From NCBI RefSeq assembly GCF_000017405.1, contig NC_009667.1:744001-808000 (forward strand): a stretch of 64,000 nt of DNA, read 5' to 3'. The notes under the pieces are model-generated. The model did not search any database and was not told the origin of the DNA. It saw only the letters and a list, made by a program, of their open reading frames with translations. The stretch comes from Brucella anthropi ATCC 49188. GTDB lineage: Bacteria > Pseudomonadota > Alphaproteobacteria > Rhizobiales > Rhizobiaceae. The translations under genes and the position numbers were made by a program. Shown here piece by piece: positions 48,555 through 57,282 of the stretch (the stretch's first letter is position 1; each line of letters opens with the position of its first letter).

Positions 48555-49808
48555 TCAGTTGGCCCATTCGCCGCTGCGCATCACTGGCTCTCGGGTTCCA
48601 TCCGCATTGATGCCATCGACGTCGATCTGGCCGGAGCCAATCATCCAGTCGATATGGATGAGACTCGAATTGCCACCCTGCGCCTTAATCTGTTCCGGTG
48701 TCAGTTTTGCGCCGTCGATAAAGCACTTGGAATAGCACTGGCCAAGCGCGATGTGGCTTGCGGCATTTTCATCGAACAACGTGTTGTAGAACAAAAGCCC
48801 GCTCTGCGAGATCGGCGAGGAATGCGGCACCAGTGCCACCTCACCCAGATGACGGGCACCTTCATCCGTATCCAGCACCTTGTTGAGCACTTCTTCACCG
48901 CGGCTTGCCTTCGCCTCGACAATTCGTCCACCTTCAAAACGAACCGCGATATCCTCGATCAATGTGCCCTGATGCGACAGAGGCTTGGTGCTCGTCACAT
49001 AGCCCTCGACCCGTAGTGCATGAGGTGTGGTGAACACTTCTTCCGTCGGAATGTTCGGATTGCAGGTAATCCCATTCTTCGCCGTAGACGCGCCGCCGTG
49101 CCATTCATGACCGTCGGCAAGTCCGACCGTCAGATCGGTGTTCGGACCTTTGAAATGCAGGGCGCTATAAGCCTTGCCGTTCAGGAAGCGGGTGCGGGTG
49201 CGAAGCGCTGCATTGTGTGCCGCCCATGCGCCGACCGGATCGTCGACATCGACGCGCGAAGCCGCGAAGATCGCATCGGCCAGCTTGCGGGTCGCGATGT
49301 CCGCCGGTTCGTTCGGAAACATAAGCTTCGCCCATGCCGGATTGGGATAGGAGACAATGTTCCAGTTGATATCGAAACCGGCAATCTTTTCGAGAGCCGG
49401 CTGATAAGCTTTCGAGTTGGCCCGGTTGGCGCGTGAAACCTTGGCCGGGTCCTGGCTGGAGAGGAGCATCGGATTATCAGCTGCAATGGCCAAACGGGCA
49501 GCGCCATTCGAATAGGCCTTCGCCATTCCCTGATAGAGCCAGCTTGCCGCACGATCGAAACTCGCGTCGGATGCGTTCTCGTAACGCGCAAGCGCCAATT
49601 CGTCATCCGCGAAGAATGGCGTTACCAGTCCGGCTCCAGCCTTGTAAGCATGCTTGGCGATAAGGCGAACCAGCGGCAAGGCCACGACCGGTGCGGTAAT
49701 GACGAGATCCTGCCCCTCGCGCAATTGCAGACCAACGCGAACGGCGACTTCCGCGAGACGTTCGAGTTTCACCGGATCGATGACTGGGTTCAGCTGTTCA
49801 TGAGCCAT
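48555..49808 (-). CDS. M29 family aminopeptidase
   Basis: Metallo-aminopeptidase of 417 residues related to thermophilic aminopeptidases T/II (AmpS). Conserved segments: LVITAPVVALPLVRLIAKHAY near the N-terminus, PNIPTEEVFTTPH and RHLGEVALVPHSSPIS with metal ligands, and SLIHIDWMIGSGQIDVDG at the C-terminus. Single gene with a terminator beyond it. Natural peptide substrate unknown. Confidence 0.92.
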   Translation of the reverse strand: MAHEQLNPVIDPVKLERLAEVAVRVGLQLREGQDLVITAPVVALPLVRLIAKHAYKAGAGLVTPFFADDELALARYENASDASFDRAASWLYQGMAKAYSNGAARLAIAADNPMLLSSQDPAKVSRANRANSKAYQPALEKIAGFDINWNIVSYPNPAWAKLMFPNEPADIATRKLADAIFAASRVDVDDPVGAWAAHNAALRTRTRFLNGKAYSALHFKGPNTDLTVGLADGHEWHGGASTAKNGITCNPNIPTEEVFTTPHALRVEGYVTSTKPLSHQGTLIEDIAVRFEGGRIVEAKASRGEEVLNKVLDTDEGARHLGEVALVPHSSPISQSGLLFYNTLFDENAASHIALGQCYSKCFIDGAKLTPEQIKAQGGNSSLIHIDWMIGSGQIDVDGINADGTREPVMRSGEWAN

Positions 49809-49933
49809 GGGTGGAAGACCTTTTTGGATATGGAATCACCGACAGTTTATCAGACGGCATAATTTCACCACCTTTTTTCCTGCCTTTGCAGTATAGTAAT
49901 TCTGCAGTCAGTTGCAGGAGAAAGCAGACAGTA

Positions 49934-50185
49934 ATGAATAAGAAAATGCTTATTTTGCTGGGCGTTATCGGCCTTCTGGCGGGCTGCGTGACCATGACAC
50001 CTGAACAACGTCGTGCGGCCGACGAACAGACCTGCCGCAGCTATGGCTTCAAGGCCAAAACTGACGCTTTCGCCAACTGTCTCATGCGACTGGACCTCGA
50101 TCGCAGAGCTGACCGGCGTGCCTGGCAGAATCAGGTCGATTTCTACGACACTCCGATGGTGATCTATCGCCCGATCTATCGCTGA
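49934..50185 (+). CDS. Small lipoprotein of unknown function
   Basis: Predicted lipoprotein of 83 residues: basic start, hydrophobic stretch and lipobox LLAGC (Cys18). The mature part is Arg/Asp-rich with two further cysteines (QTCRSYGF, ANCLMRL) that could form a disulphide. The ATG at 49934 is the only start that gives a signal peptide; AGGAG lies 15 bases upstream, farther than ideal. No family recognised beyond being widespread-looking in the group. Confidence 0.75.
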   Translation: MNKKMLILLGVIGLLAGCVTMTPEQRRAADEQTCRSYGFKAKTDAFANCLMRLDLDRRADRRAWQNQVDFYDTPMVIYRPIYR

Positions 50186-50227
50186 AACTTTCGCCGAAAA
50201 GCGACGACAATCAGCCAGAAAAATCAA

Positions 50228-50258
50228 AACGCCGGTAAGGTAGAACCAGACCGGCGTT
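50228..50258 (-). terminator. Terminator of the SleB gene
   Basis: AACGCCGGT and ACCGGCGTT form a 9-bp stem with a 13-base loop; the minus strand continues TTTTGATTTTT. Confidence 0.82.
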
Positions 50259-50286
50259 GCAGATTATCTGATTGTAAAATCGCCTC

Positions 50287-51234
50287 TTATAGCGGTGCTT
50301 CTGGACGGTCCTGGGACAGAAGAAGCGCGCCAATGGCGTCAGCCTGCTTCTGGCTTGCCGGAGCATAGCCAAGCGATGTCGGCTGCGGGGCTGTCGTATC
50401 GAATTGCGGCTGGTAGGAAGCCACCTGCATATGCTGTTCCTGCTGAGGTGCAGCCACACCGCGATGGCGTGCCAGTCGTTCGCCACGGGCCTGCGGACCA
50501 GCACCAGTGCTCTGTTCCACACTTTGAGCCTTTGCCGCTTCCGCGAGTGCCACCTGAACGGTCGGTTCCGTTCCCGGAACTGGACCGGTCTGCGGCAGGG
50601 TCACGTCATAAGACGGATCCTGCGGAACGGAAGGCGATTGCGGCGAATAGGCCATAGCCAGATTGTATGGCTCCTGCGGAACCGGATTTTGCAGCGAACC
50701 GTCGCGATTGCGCTTCTCGTAGAAGGAATTTCCACCGGCTACGAGCACGTAATGCATATTGTTGTAAGGGAACTTCAGACCCGCCGTGTGGAAGAACATG
50801 GCGTTCTTGAGCTTCGGATGACGCTCACCCTTCAGAACCGCGTCGGCAGCGGCCTGAACATCAGGCAGCGCCTTGGAATTCATCTGGCGGGTAAGCACAC
50901 CGGGCGCAAACTGGTTCTTCTGACCGACGACACCGCAAATCGTATCCGGATAACGTCCCGACGCGAGACGGTTCATGACGACCGTACCAACAGCCAGAAG
51001 ACCGTCGGAACTCGAACGATTGGATTCGAAGAACATCGCACGTTCAAGGCAATTCTTGTCCCGTGCGGTGTAGGTGTAGGTCTTCACGCCATTGACGGAT
51101 TTGACGTGGCTTGCCGCCGTCTTTTCCGAATTGGCTTTTCCCGAGGTTCCGGTTGTCGTGCAACCGGTCACCACGAAAGGCGCAATCACCAGCCCGATAA
51201 GAGCGGGCAATTTCCACTTCGCGGCGCGCGTCAA
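50287..51234 (-). CDS. SleB/CwlJ-type cell wall hydrolase lipoprotein
   Basis: Predicted peptidoglycan hydrolase of 315 residues. A lipoprotein signal ends VVTGC (Cys25). The SleB-type hydrolase domain spans about 55-175 with LERAMFFESNRSSSDGLLAV (catalytic Glu expected here), NRLASGRYPDTICGVV and CPGV-less QKNQFAPGVLTR. The C-terminal 130 residues are Pro/Gln-rich and probably disordered. The start is TTG at 51234, the only one giving a signal peptide; a nearby ATG at 51248 is out of frame and stops. Its long leader contains a CtrA-like box. Confidence 0.85.
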   Translation of the reverse strand: MTRAAKWKLPALIGLVIAPFVVTGCTTTGTSGKANSEKTAASHVKSVNGVKTYTYTARDKNCLERAMFFESNRSSSDGLLAVGTVVMNRLASGRYPDTICGVVGQKNQFAPGVLTRQMNSKALPDVQAAADAVLKGERHPKLKNAMFFHTAGLKFPYNNMHYVLVAGGNSFYEKRNRDGSLQNPVPQEPYNLAMAYSPQSPSVPQDPSYDVTLPQTGPVPGTEPTVQVALAEAAKAQSVEQSTGAGPQARGERLARHRGVAAPQQEQHMQVASYQPQFDTTAPQPTSLGYAPASQKQADAIGALLLSQDRPEAPL

Positions 51235-51824
51235 TGGCTCAGTCTCATGTTAGGACCCTTAACTGATCCAGTCATCCATTCAGGCGAACACATCTGGAAC
51301 GATGTGCGCGAACGTCTGACTGCGGTGCAAGTCAAAGAGGACGAAGATCAAAATCACACGTCCTACAGTCGCTCAATCGAATTCAAGGTTTTGGAATTTT
51401 TAGGCCAAAAAAAGGCGGCGGGTCAAATCCCAACAATGCTGGAGACCGCTGAAAAGTCCTAAAACAATTCCGAATCGAGATTGCGAATGTGCCTACAAGC
51501 CCTTTAAATATATTAATAATTCCTTAACGAGAATTAGCGATTCAGGTAAGATATTGATTTAACGAGATTCAAAGTCTCGCAATACACGCCATATCGCTGC
51601 CTTAATTCGCTTTTGCTTGTACTTTTTTTGCATACACATTCGTGGTGTTTCAAATCTTCTGCAGAATTTCTGCTTCCAGGCCGGTTCCATTGCTCTTTGT
51701 CAACTTTGACAACAGATTTGTAACATCGCGTGAGATCATACTTTTGAGACCCGTTTCGGGTTGTTGCAATGCGAATCGGGCGAGCACGATCCGCACCTTG
51801 CAAAGCTGGGTCTTAAACAAAAAA
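51235..51824. other. 590-base gene-free region upstream of the SleB gene
   Basis: AT-rich DNA between the sleB start and the phoB terminator. It contains TTAA-N7-TTAAC at 51513-51528 and several poly-T/A stretches. A minus-strand frame at 51534-51803 (89 codons) has no recognisable motif and crosses the AT-rich part, so it is not called. The region could hold a long 5' leader or a small RNA. Confidence 0.5.
51513..51527. promoter_or_regulatory. CtrA-box-like site TTAA-N7-TTAA
   Basis: TTAATAATTCCTTAA, then C, matches the CtrA full-site pattern TTAA-N7-TTAA exactly. It is 279 bases upstream of the sleB start. Direct observation is the match; control by CtrA is inference. Confidence 0.4.
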
Positions 51825-51853
51825 CGACCCGCCACGGATACCGTGGTGGGTCG
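51825..51853 (-). terminator. Terminator of the pst-pho operon
   Basis: CGACCCGCCACGG pairs with CCGTGGTGGGTCG (13 bp, one G-U) around a 3-base loop, 38 bases past the phoB stop; the minus strand then has six T. Confidence 0.92.
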
Positions 51854-51891
51854 GACAAGTTCAGTTCCTGACGCCGAGATGACCGCAGCGG

Positions 51892-52578
51892 TCACCCGAA
51901 AGAATAACCCGCACCCCGAACGGTGCGGATCGGATCGAGCGCACGACCGACATTGATCGCCTTGCGCAGCCGTCCGACATGGACGTCCACCGTGCGGTCG
52001 TCGACATAGATGTCCGGTCCCCAAACGCCATCCAGAAGCTGGCTACGTGAGAAGACACGACCGGGCGACATCATGAAATATTCGAGCAGGCGGAATTCCG
52101 TTGGTCCGAGACGAACTTCCTTTTCCTTGCGATAGACACGATGCTGTTGGCGGTCGAGAACCAGGTCGCCCACTTTCAGCACGTGCGAAAGAATGCTCGG
52201 ATTCGACCGGCGCAACATCGCCTTGACGCGCGCCAGCAGTTCCGGCGTCGAAAATGGCTTCACGACATAGTCGTCCGCACCGACGCTCAGGCCGCGAACA
52301 CGTTCGCTTTCCTCGCCACGTGCCGTCAGCATGATGATGGGCAGGCGTTCGGTTTCCGGCCATTGGCGCAAGCGACGGCAAAGCTCAATGCCCGATACGC
52401 CCGGCAACATCCAGTCCAGAATGAGCAGATCCGGTACGTTCTCGCGCAAGGCGATCTCGGCTTCGTCGCCGCGCAGCATTGTATCGACCTGGTAGCCCTC
52501 TGCCTCAAGATTATAGCGAAGAAGAACGCTCAGCGCCTCTTCGTCTTCTACCACAGCGATTTTGGGTGCCTGTGACAT
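51892..52578 (-). CDS. phoB: Phosphate regulon response regulator PhoB
   Basis: OmpR-type regulator of 228 residues. Receiver domain with acidic pocket VVEDEE, phosphoacceptor Asp in LILDWMLPG and Lys in VVKPFSTPEL; winged-helix C-domain with RLGPTEFRLLEYFM and VDVHVGRLRKAI. Activates Pho-box promoters when phosphate is scarce. Last gene of the pst operon; its own Pho box is that of pstS. No phoR is in the window. Confidence 0.97.
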   Translation of the reverse strand: MSQAPKIAVVEDEEALSVLLRYNLEAEGYQVDTMLRGDEAEIALRENVPDLLILDWMLPGVSGIELCRRLRQWPETERLPIIMLTARGEESERVRGLSVGADDYVVKPFSTPELLARVKAMLRRSNPSILSHVLKVGDLVLDRQQHRVYRKEKEVRLGPTEFRLLEYFMMSPGRVFSRSQLLDGVWGPDIYVDDRTVDVHVGRLRKAINVGRALDPIRTVRGAGYSFG

Positions 52579-52695
52579 CCAGTATTTCCCTATCCAAATT
52601 CGGCGGGCGGTGGATACAATCCCCCCAATCGACCGCGTGCCGCCGCGCTATTCACTCATTCTCAACCGCCAGACCGTGGTCCGGTCGGCTGCAGT

Positions 52696-53418
52696 TCAGG
52701 GTTTACGCGCCTCATCCACGACAATACCGTGGCTCAGGTCTTCCTTGGGTCGTTCGGCCGGCATTTGCAGGCCGGTCACGATGTAGTAGACGGTCTCCGC
52801 AATATTGGTCGCGTGATCGCCGATACGCTCGATATTCTTTGCGCAGAACAGAAGATGCGTGCAGGCGGAAATATTGCGCGGGTCTTCCATCATGTAGGTC
52901 AGCAGCTCGCGGAACAGTGACGTGTACATGGCATCAATCTCGTCGTCGCGGTCGCGAACGACATTGATCTGCTGCACCGAGCGCGACGCATAGGCGTCGA
53001 GAACATCCTTGAGCTGGGTCAGCGCCAGCTCGGCGAGTGTTTCGAGCCCGCGATAAAGCTTTACCGGCTGGCGTGATTCCGAAACGGCGGCAACGCGCTT
53101 GGCAATGTTCTTGCCCAGATCGCCCACGCGTTCCAGATCGGCAGAAATGCGGATCGAGCCAATGATCTCGCGCAGGTCCACAGCCATGGGCTGACGCTTG
53201 GCGATAATCATCACAGCCTTGTCGTCAATCTCGCGCTCGCTGGCATCGAGAATGAGATCGTCGGAGATGACGCGCTGTGCGAGCGCATTGTCCGCATTGA
53301 CGATAGCGGCGACCGACTGCTCGACCATACGTTCCGCATGTCCGCCCATTTCGGCGATCTTATGGGAGAGAAACTTCAATTCCTCGTCGTAGGAGCGAAC
53401 GGTATGCTGAGACGGCAT
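52696..53418 (-). CDS. phoU: Phosphate transport regulator PhoU
   Basis: Negative regulator linking Pst transport to PhoR/PhoB, 240 residues of two three-helix PhoU domains. Conserved segments: SYDEELKFLSHKIAEMGG, ISADLERVGDLGKNIAKR and the second metal-binding FCAKNIERIGDHATNIAE. Lies between pstB and phoB on the same strand. Confidence 0.96.
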   Translation of the reverse strand: MPSQHTVRSYDEELKFLSHKIAEMGGHAERMVEQSVAAIVNADNALAQRVISDDLILDASEREIDDKAVMIIAKRQPMAVDLREIIGSIRISADLERVGDLGKNIAKRVAAVSESRQPVKLYRGLETLAELALTQLKDVLDAYASRSVQQINVVRDRDDEIDAMYTSLFRELLTYMMEDPRNISACTHLLFCAKNIERIGDHATNIAETVYYIVTGLQMPAERPKEDLSHGIVVDEARKP

Positions 53419-53483
53419 AGTAGACCTCGTAATATAAATTGCGGGGAAGCCGCACTGTCTATCTGTTGAAGCGCAGTTCCGGA

Positions 53484-54305
53484 TCAGCCGAAGCGTCCGG
53501 TAATGTAGTCCTGCGTGCGCTTTTCGGTCGGCGCGGTGAACATGGTTTCCGTGTCACCCACTTCGACCAGATTGCCGAGGTGGAACATGGCGGTGCGCTG
53601 CGAAACACGCGCGGCCTGCTGCATGGAGTGCGTGACGATCACGATCGTATAGTTCTGGCGCAGTTCGTCGATCAGCTCTTCCACCTTCGCGGTCGCAATC
53701 GGGTCGAGCGCCGAGCACGGTTCGTCCATGAGAATGACTTCCGGGCTCACCGCAATCGCGCGTGCGATGCAAAGACGTTGCTGCTGGCCGCCCGAAAGAC
53801 CGGTGCCCGCATCGTGCAGACGATCCTTCACTTCCTCGAACAAGCTCGCCTTCTGCAAGCTCGTCACGACGATTTCTTCAAGATCGGCCTTGGTGCGGGC
53901 GAGACCGTGAATGCGTGGGCCGTAGGCGACATTTTCATAAATCGACTTCGGAAACGGATTCGGCTTCTGGAACACCATGCCGACGCGGGCGCGCAGTTCG
54001 ACGACATCGATCTTCGGATCGTAGATGTCTTCATTGTCGAGCGTGATCTTGCCACCGACCTTACAGCCTTCGATCGTATCGTTCATGCGGTTAAGCGAAC
54101 GCAGGAAGGTAGACTTGCCGCAACCCGAAGGGCCGATCAGCGCCGTGACCATCTTTTCCTGGATTTCCAGATCGACGTCAAACAGCGCCTGCTTCTCGCC
54201 ATAAAATACGCAAACCTTGTCGCCGCGCATCTTTATGGAATTGGCGTTGGCGTTCATCTTTTCTCCTACGGCTTTCTCGAGAGATCGTTCAGTCATCAGG
54301 TTCAT
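53484..54305 (-). CDS. pstB: Phosphate ABC transporter ATP-binding protein PstB
   Basis: ATPase of the high-affinity phosphate importer, 273 residues. Walker [13 protein letters not shown] signature [15 protein letters not shown], Walker [14 protein letters not shown] and switch His in IVTHSMQQA. The start at 54305 lies 16 bases after the pstA stop with GGGAG nine bases upstream; a further start within pstA was not used. Confidence 0.97.
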   Translation of the reverse strand: MNLMTERSLEKAVGEKMNANANSIKMRGDKVCVFYGEKQALFDVDLEIQEKMVTALIGPSGCGKSTFLRSLNRMNDTIEGCKVGGKITLDNEDIYDPKIDVVELRARVGMVFQKPNPFPKSIYENVAYGPRIHGLARTKADLEEIVVTSLQKASLFEEVKDRLHDAGTGLSGGQQQRLCIARAIAVSPEVILMDEPCSALDPIATAKVEELIDELRQNYTIVIVTHSMQQAARVSQRTAMFHLGNLVEVGDTETMFTAPTEKRTQDYITGRFG

Positions 54306-54321
54306 AGCTTTCGACTCCCGT

Positions 54322-55638
54322 TTACCAGCGGCGCTCGAAGCGGCGGCGCAGAATGATTGCTGCAATATTCATCACGGCAAGGAACAGAAGCAGGACGATG
54401 ATAGCGCCTGACGTGCGTTCCACAAAGGCGCGTTCTGCTTCATTCGCCCACATGTAGATTTGTACAGGCAATGCCGTCGCTGGATCCATTGGCGTGGACG
54501 GCACGTCGGCGACGAAAGCCACCATGCCGATGAGAAGAAGCGGTGCGGTTTCACCAAGCGCATGGGCAAGGCCGATGATCGTTCCCGTCAGGATGCCGGG
54601 TGCGGCAAGCGGCAGGACGTGGTGGAACACCATCTGTGTTTTCGATGCACCAAGACCGAGGGCCGCAGCGCGGATCGACGGCGGCACCGCGCGAAGGGCG
54701 GCGCGGGTCGCGATGATGATGGTGGGAAGCGTCATCAGCGTCAGCACCAGACCACCGACCAGTGACGCCGAACGCGGCAGGCCGAAGAAATTGATGAAGA
54801 CAGCAAGCCCGAGCAGACCGAACACGATGGACGGAACCGCTGCCAGGTTGTTGATGTTCACCTCGATCATGTCGGTGAAACGGTTCTTCTTGGCGAACTC
54901 TTCCAGATAGATTGAAGCGGCGACGCCGATAGGCAGCGACAGACCGAGAACGATCAGCATCATGTAGAGCGAACCGACAAGCGCGACGCCGAGACCGGAG
55001 GTTTCCGGACGGCTGGAGGCACCGAAGGTGAAGAGACCTGTATTGAAGGCCTCCTTCATGACGCCTTCTTCCGAAAGCATCTTCATCCAGCCCACCTGAC
55101 GGTCAGAAACCTTACGGCTCGTCTCCGGCACGGAAAGGTCAATCTGACCTTTGAAGGCAGAATCGATGTCGGCGCCGGCCAGAACAGGAACGGTCTGCGT
55201 CGTGCCGATGAGCGATGGATTGTCCATCACCATCTTGCGCAGCTGAATGCGCACGCCGTCGGAATAGAAGCGGCCCAGATCACGCATTGCCGGACGGTCT
55301 GTCGCAGCAACACCCAGTTTTTCGGCCAATGCATTGCGCACCAGCAGCGGATAATTGGCCGTGATCAGCACATTCGGATCGGTCGCGCGCTTGTTGCCCG
55401 GGTCAATCACCTTTTCTTCAAGCTTGACCGGCAGATAAAGCGTCGTCTGCCAGAAGGCTGTATAGCCCTTGGAAAACACCGAGAAGAGAAGCGCGCACAG
55501 AAAGAACACGCCGATGGCGATCGCAGCAATACCGTAATAGCGGAAGCGACGTTCGGCAGCGTAGCGGCGTTTCAGTCCGATATCGCGGCGCGTCGGCTGT
55601 GCCGTGGCGTCGCTGGCGTTGAAGGTCGTATCGGTCAT
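54322..55638 (-). CDS. pstA: Phosphate ABC transporter permease PstA
   Basis: Inner-membrane permease, 438 residues against about 296 in Escherichia coli. The extra length is mainly an N-terminal cytoplasmic/periplasmic segment (residues 60-190) after the first helix (about 34-60), as in other rhizobial PstA. The C-terminal half has the permease core and EAA-like motif [20 protein letters not shown]. Its ATG shares one base with the pstC stop (TAATG). Confidence 0.95.
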   Translation of the reverse strand: MTDTTFNASDATAQPTRRDIGLKRRYAAERRFRYYGIAAIAIGVFFLCALLFSVFSKGYTAFWQTTLYLPVKLEEKVIDPGNKRATDPNVLITANYPLLVRNALAEKLGVAATDRPAMRDLGRFYSDGVRIQLRKMVMDNPSLIGTTQTVPVLAGADIDSAFKGQIDLSVPETSRKVSDRQVGWMKMLSEEGVMKEAFNTGLFTFGASSRPETSGLGVALVGSLYMMLIVLGLSLPIGVAASIYLEEFAKKNRFTDMIEVNINNLAAVPSIVFGLLGLAVFINFFGLPRSASLVGGLVLTLMTLPTIIIATRAALRAVPPSIRAAALGLGASKTQMVFHHVLPLAAPGILTGTIIGLAHALGETAPLLLIGMVAFVADVPSTPMDPATALPVQIYMWANEAERAFVERTSGAIIVLLLFLAVMNIAAIILRRRFERRW

Positions 55639-57131
55639 TATTCGTACTGCTCCCGGTACTTGCGCACGATATGCAGCGCAAAGATGTTCATGATCAGCGT
55701 CAGGACGAAAAGCGTGATGCCGAGTGCAAAGGCCACCAGCGTTTGCGGCGAGTTGAACTCAAGGTCGCCGGTGAGCTGGTTGACGATTTTCACCGTGATG
55801 GTGGTCATCGCCTCGAAAGGATTGATGTTGATGCGTGCCGCAACACCGGCGGCAAGAACCACGATCATGGTTTCGCCGATGGCGCGGGATGCGGTCATCA
55901 GAAGCGCGCCGACAATTCCGGGCAAAGCGGCAGGAAGGACAACACGTTTGACGGTTTCGGAGCGGGTTGCACCAAGACCAAGCGAACCGTCGCGCAATGT
56001 CCGCGGCACGGCTGTGATGATGTCATCGGAGAGCGAGGACACGAAGGGGATCAGCATCACGCCCATGACGAGACCAGCGGTCAGAACGCTCTGCGCCATG
56101 ATGAAGCCCTGACCGCCTGCAATGGCAATCGAGAGATCGCGCAGGAAGGGCCCGACTGTCACAAGGGCGAAGAAACCGTAAACGATGCTGGGAATACCGG
56201 CCAGAAGCTCAAGGACCGGCTTGACGATCGTGCGCACTCGGGGCGACGCATATTCTGCCATGTAGATGGCCGAAAACAAGCCGACTGGAACAGCGAACAG
56301 CATGGCCACAAGGGCGATGTAAAGTGTACCAGCCAGAAGCGGAATGAGACCGAACTGGCCTGTCTCACCACCCGAGCCAGCGGCGGCAAAGCGCGGGTCC
56401 CATACAGTGCCGAAGAAGAACTCCCACGGCGAGACTGACTGGAAGAAACTGATCGTCTGGAACAACATCGAGCAGATGATGCCGACGGTCGTCAGAATGG
56501 CGATACCGGATGCGGCGATCAGCCCCCAGAGAACGATACGCTCGACATTATTGCGTGCACGCATGCGGCGGCTGATCGTGGAAAGGCCGAAGATCAGACC
56601 TGCGATGGCGATCACCAAGGAAACAGCCGAACCGATGGTGTGTGTCAGCGCCGTTGCCTTTTTCAGGTAAAGCGCGATAGGCACCATGTAATCCTGGCCT
56701 TCAGTCGCGAGCGCCACGCCCTTGGATGCAAGAACGGCGCGAGCATCCTGATAGTTTGCCGGGAAGCTTTCCAGTTCGGCAGGCGTCAGCCGGTCAAGCC
56801 CGTTGGCCAGACCACGCACCATGCCAAGCTGTAGGCTGCGATTGGTGAAGGAGCCGTCCTCGATAGCATCCGGCAGACGGGCGGTCGCGCTGTGATCGAG
56901 ATAGACCGACGTTCCAACGGCCCATACAGCGAGAAACAGAATCGCAGGCAATGCAGAAACGAGGAAAACCCACCAGCCATGATAATGCGGGCGGGAATGC
57001 ATTTTCTCGGTCGGCGAGGCTTTTGCGGAAGCAGACTGCGCCTTGTCCAGTGCAACGGCACGCTGGCGGCCTATGAAGAATCCGATCAGCCCGATTGCAA
57101 CGATACTGACGAGAACCAGAAAGAAGGACAT
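55638..57131 (-). CDS. pstC: Phosphate ABC transporter permease PstC
   Basis: Inner-membrane permease, 497 residues against about 320 in Escherichia coli, with two extra N-terminal helices and a periplasmic segment (about 60-150). The core includes GTLYIALVAMLFAVPVGLFS and the EAA-like RTLRDGSLGLGATRSETVKR. Follows pstS by 151 bases with a stem-loop between. The long form is usual in alphaproteobacteria. Confidence 0.95.
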   Translation of the reverse strand: MSFFLVLVSIVAIGLIGFFIGRQRAVALDKAQSASAKASPTEKMHSRPHYHGWWVFLVSALPAILFLAVWAVGTSVYLDHSATARLPDAIEDGSFTNRSLQLGMVRGLANGLDRLTPAELESFPANYQDARAVLASKGVALATEGQDYMVPIALYLKKATALTHTIGSAVSLVIAIAGLIFGLSTISRRMRARNNVERIVLWGLIAASGIAILTTVGIICSMLFQTISFFQSVSPWEFFFGTVWDPRFAAAGSGGETGQFGLIPLLAGTLYIALVAMLFAVPVGLFSAIYMAEYASPRVRTIVKPVLELLAGIPSIVYGFFALVTVGPFLRDLSIAIAGGQGFIMAQSVLTAGLVMGVMLIPFVSSLSDDIITAVPRTLRDGSLGLGATRSETVKRVVLPAALPGIVGALLMTASRAIGETMIVVLAAGVAARININPFEAMTTITVKIVNQLTGDLEFNSPQTLVAFALGITLFVLTLIMNIFALHIVRKYREQYE

Positions 57132-57240
57132 TCAATTTCCCCGGTTGCCCTGATGAATGCGGACGGTTTTGAGGTGCAGCTTCCACCCATACCGTTCCAC
57201 GCGGATGCGCCTGTCATAGTGCAAAGGCGCGAAAGGAGAA

Positions 57241-57269
57241 GAACGCGGAGATTCGTCATCCCCGCGTTC
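57241..57269 (-). terminator. Stem-loop between pstS and pstC
   Basis: GAACGCGG pairs with CCGCGTTC (8 bp) just after the pstS stop; the minus strand continues TTCTCCTTTCG, a weak T tract. Likely a partial terminator or 3' stabiliser that lets pstS exceed pstCAB. Confidence 0.6.
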
Positions 57270-57282
57270 CACAGATTAAAAC

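Noticed and set aside
51534..51803. 89-codon minus-strand frame upstream of sleB
   Set aside because: Low-complexity, runs through the AT-rich stretch and lies just after the phoB terminator; no coding signal.
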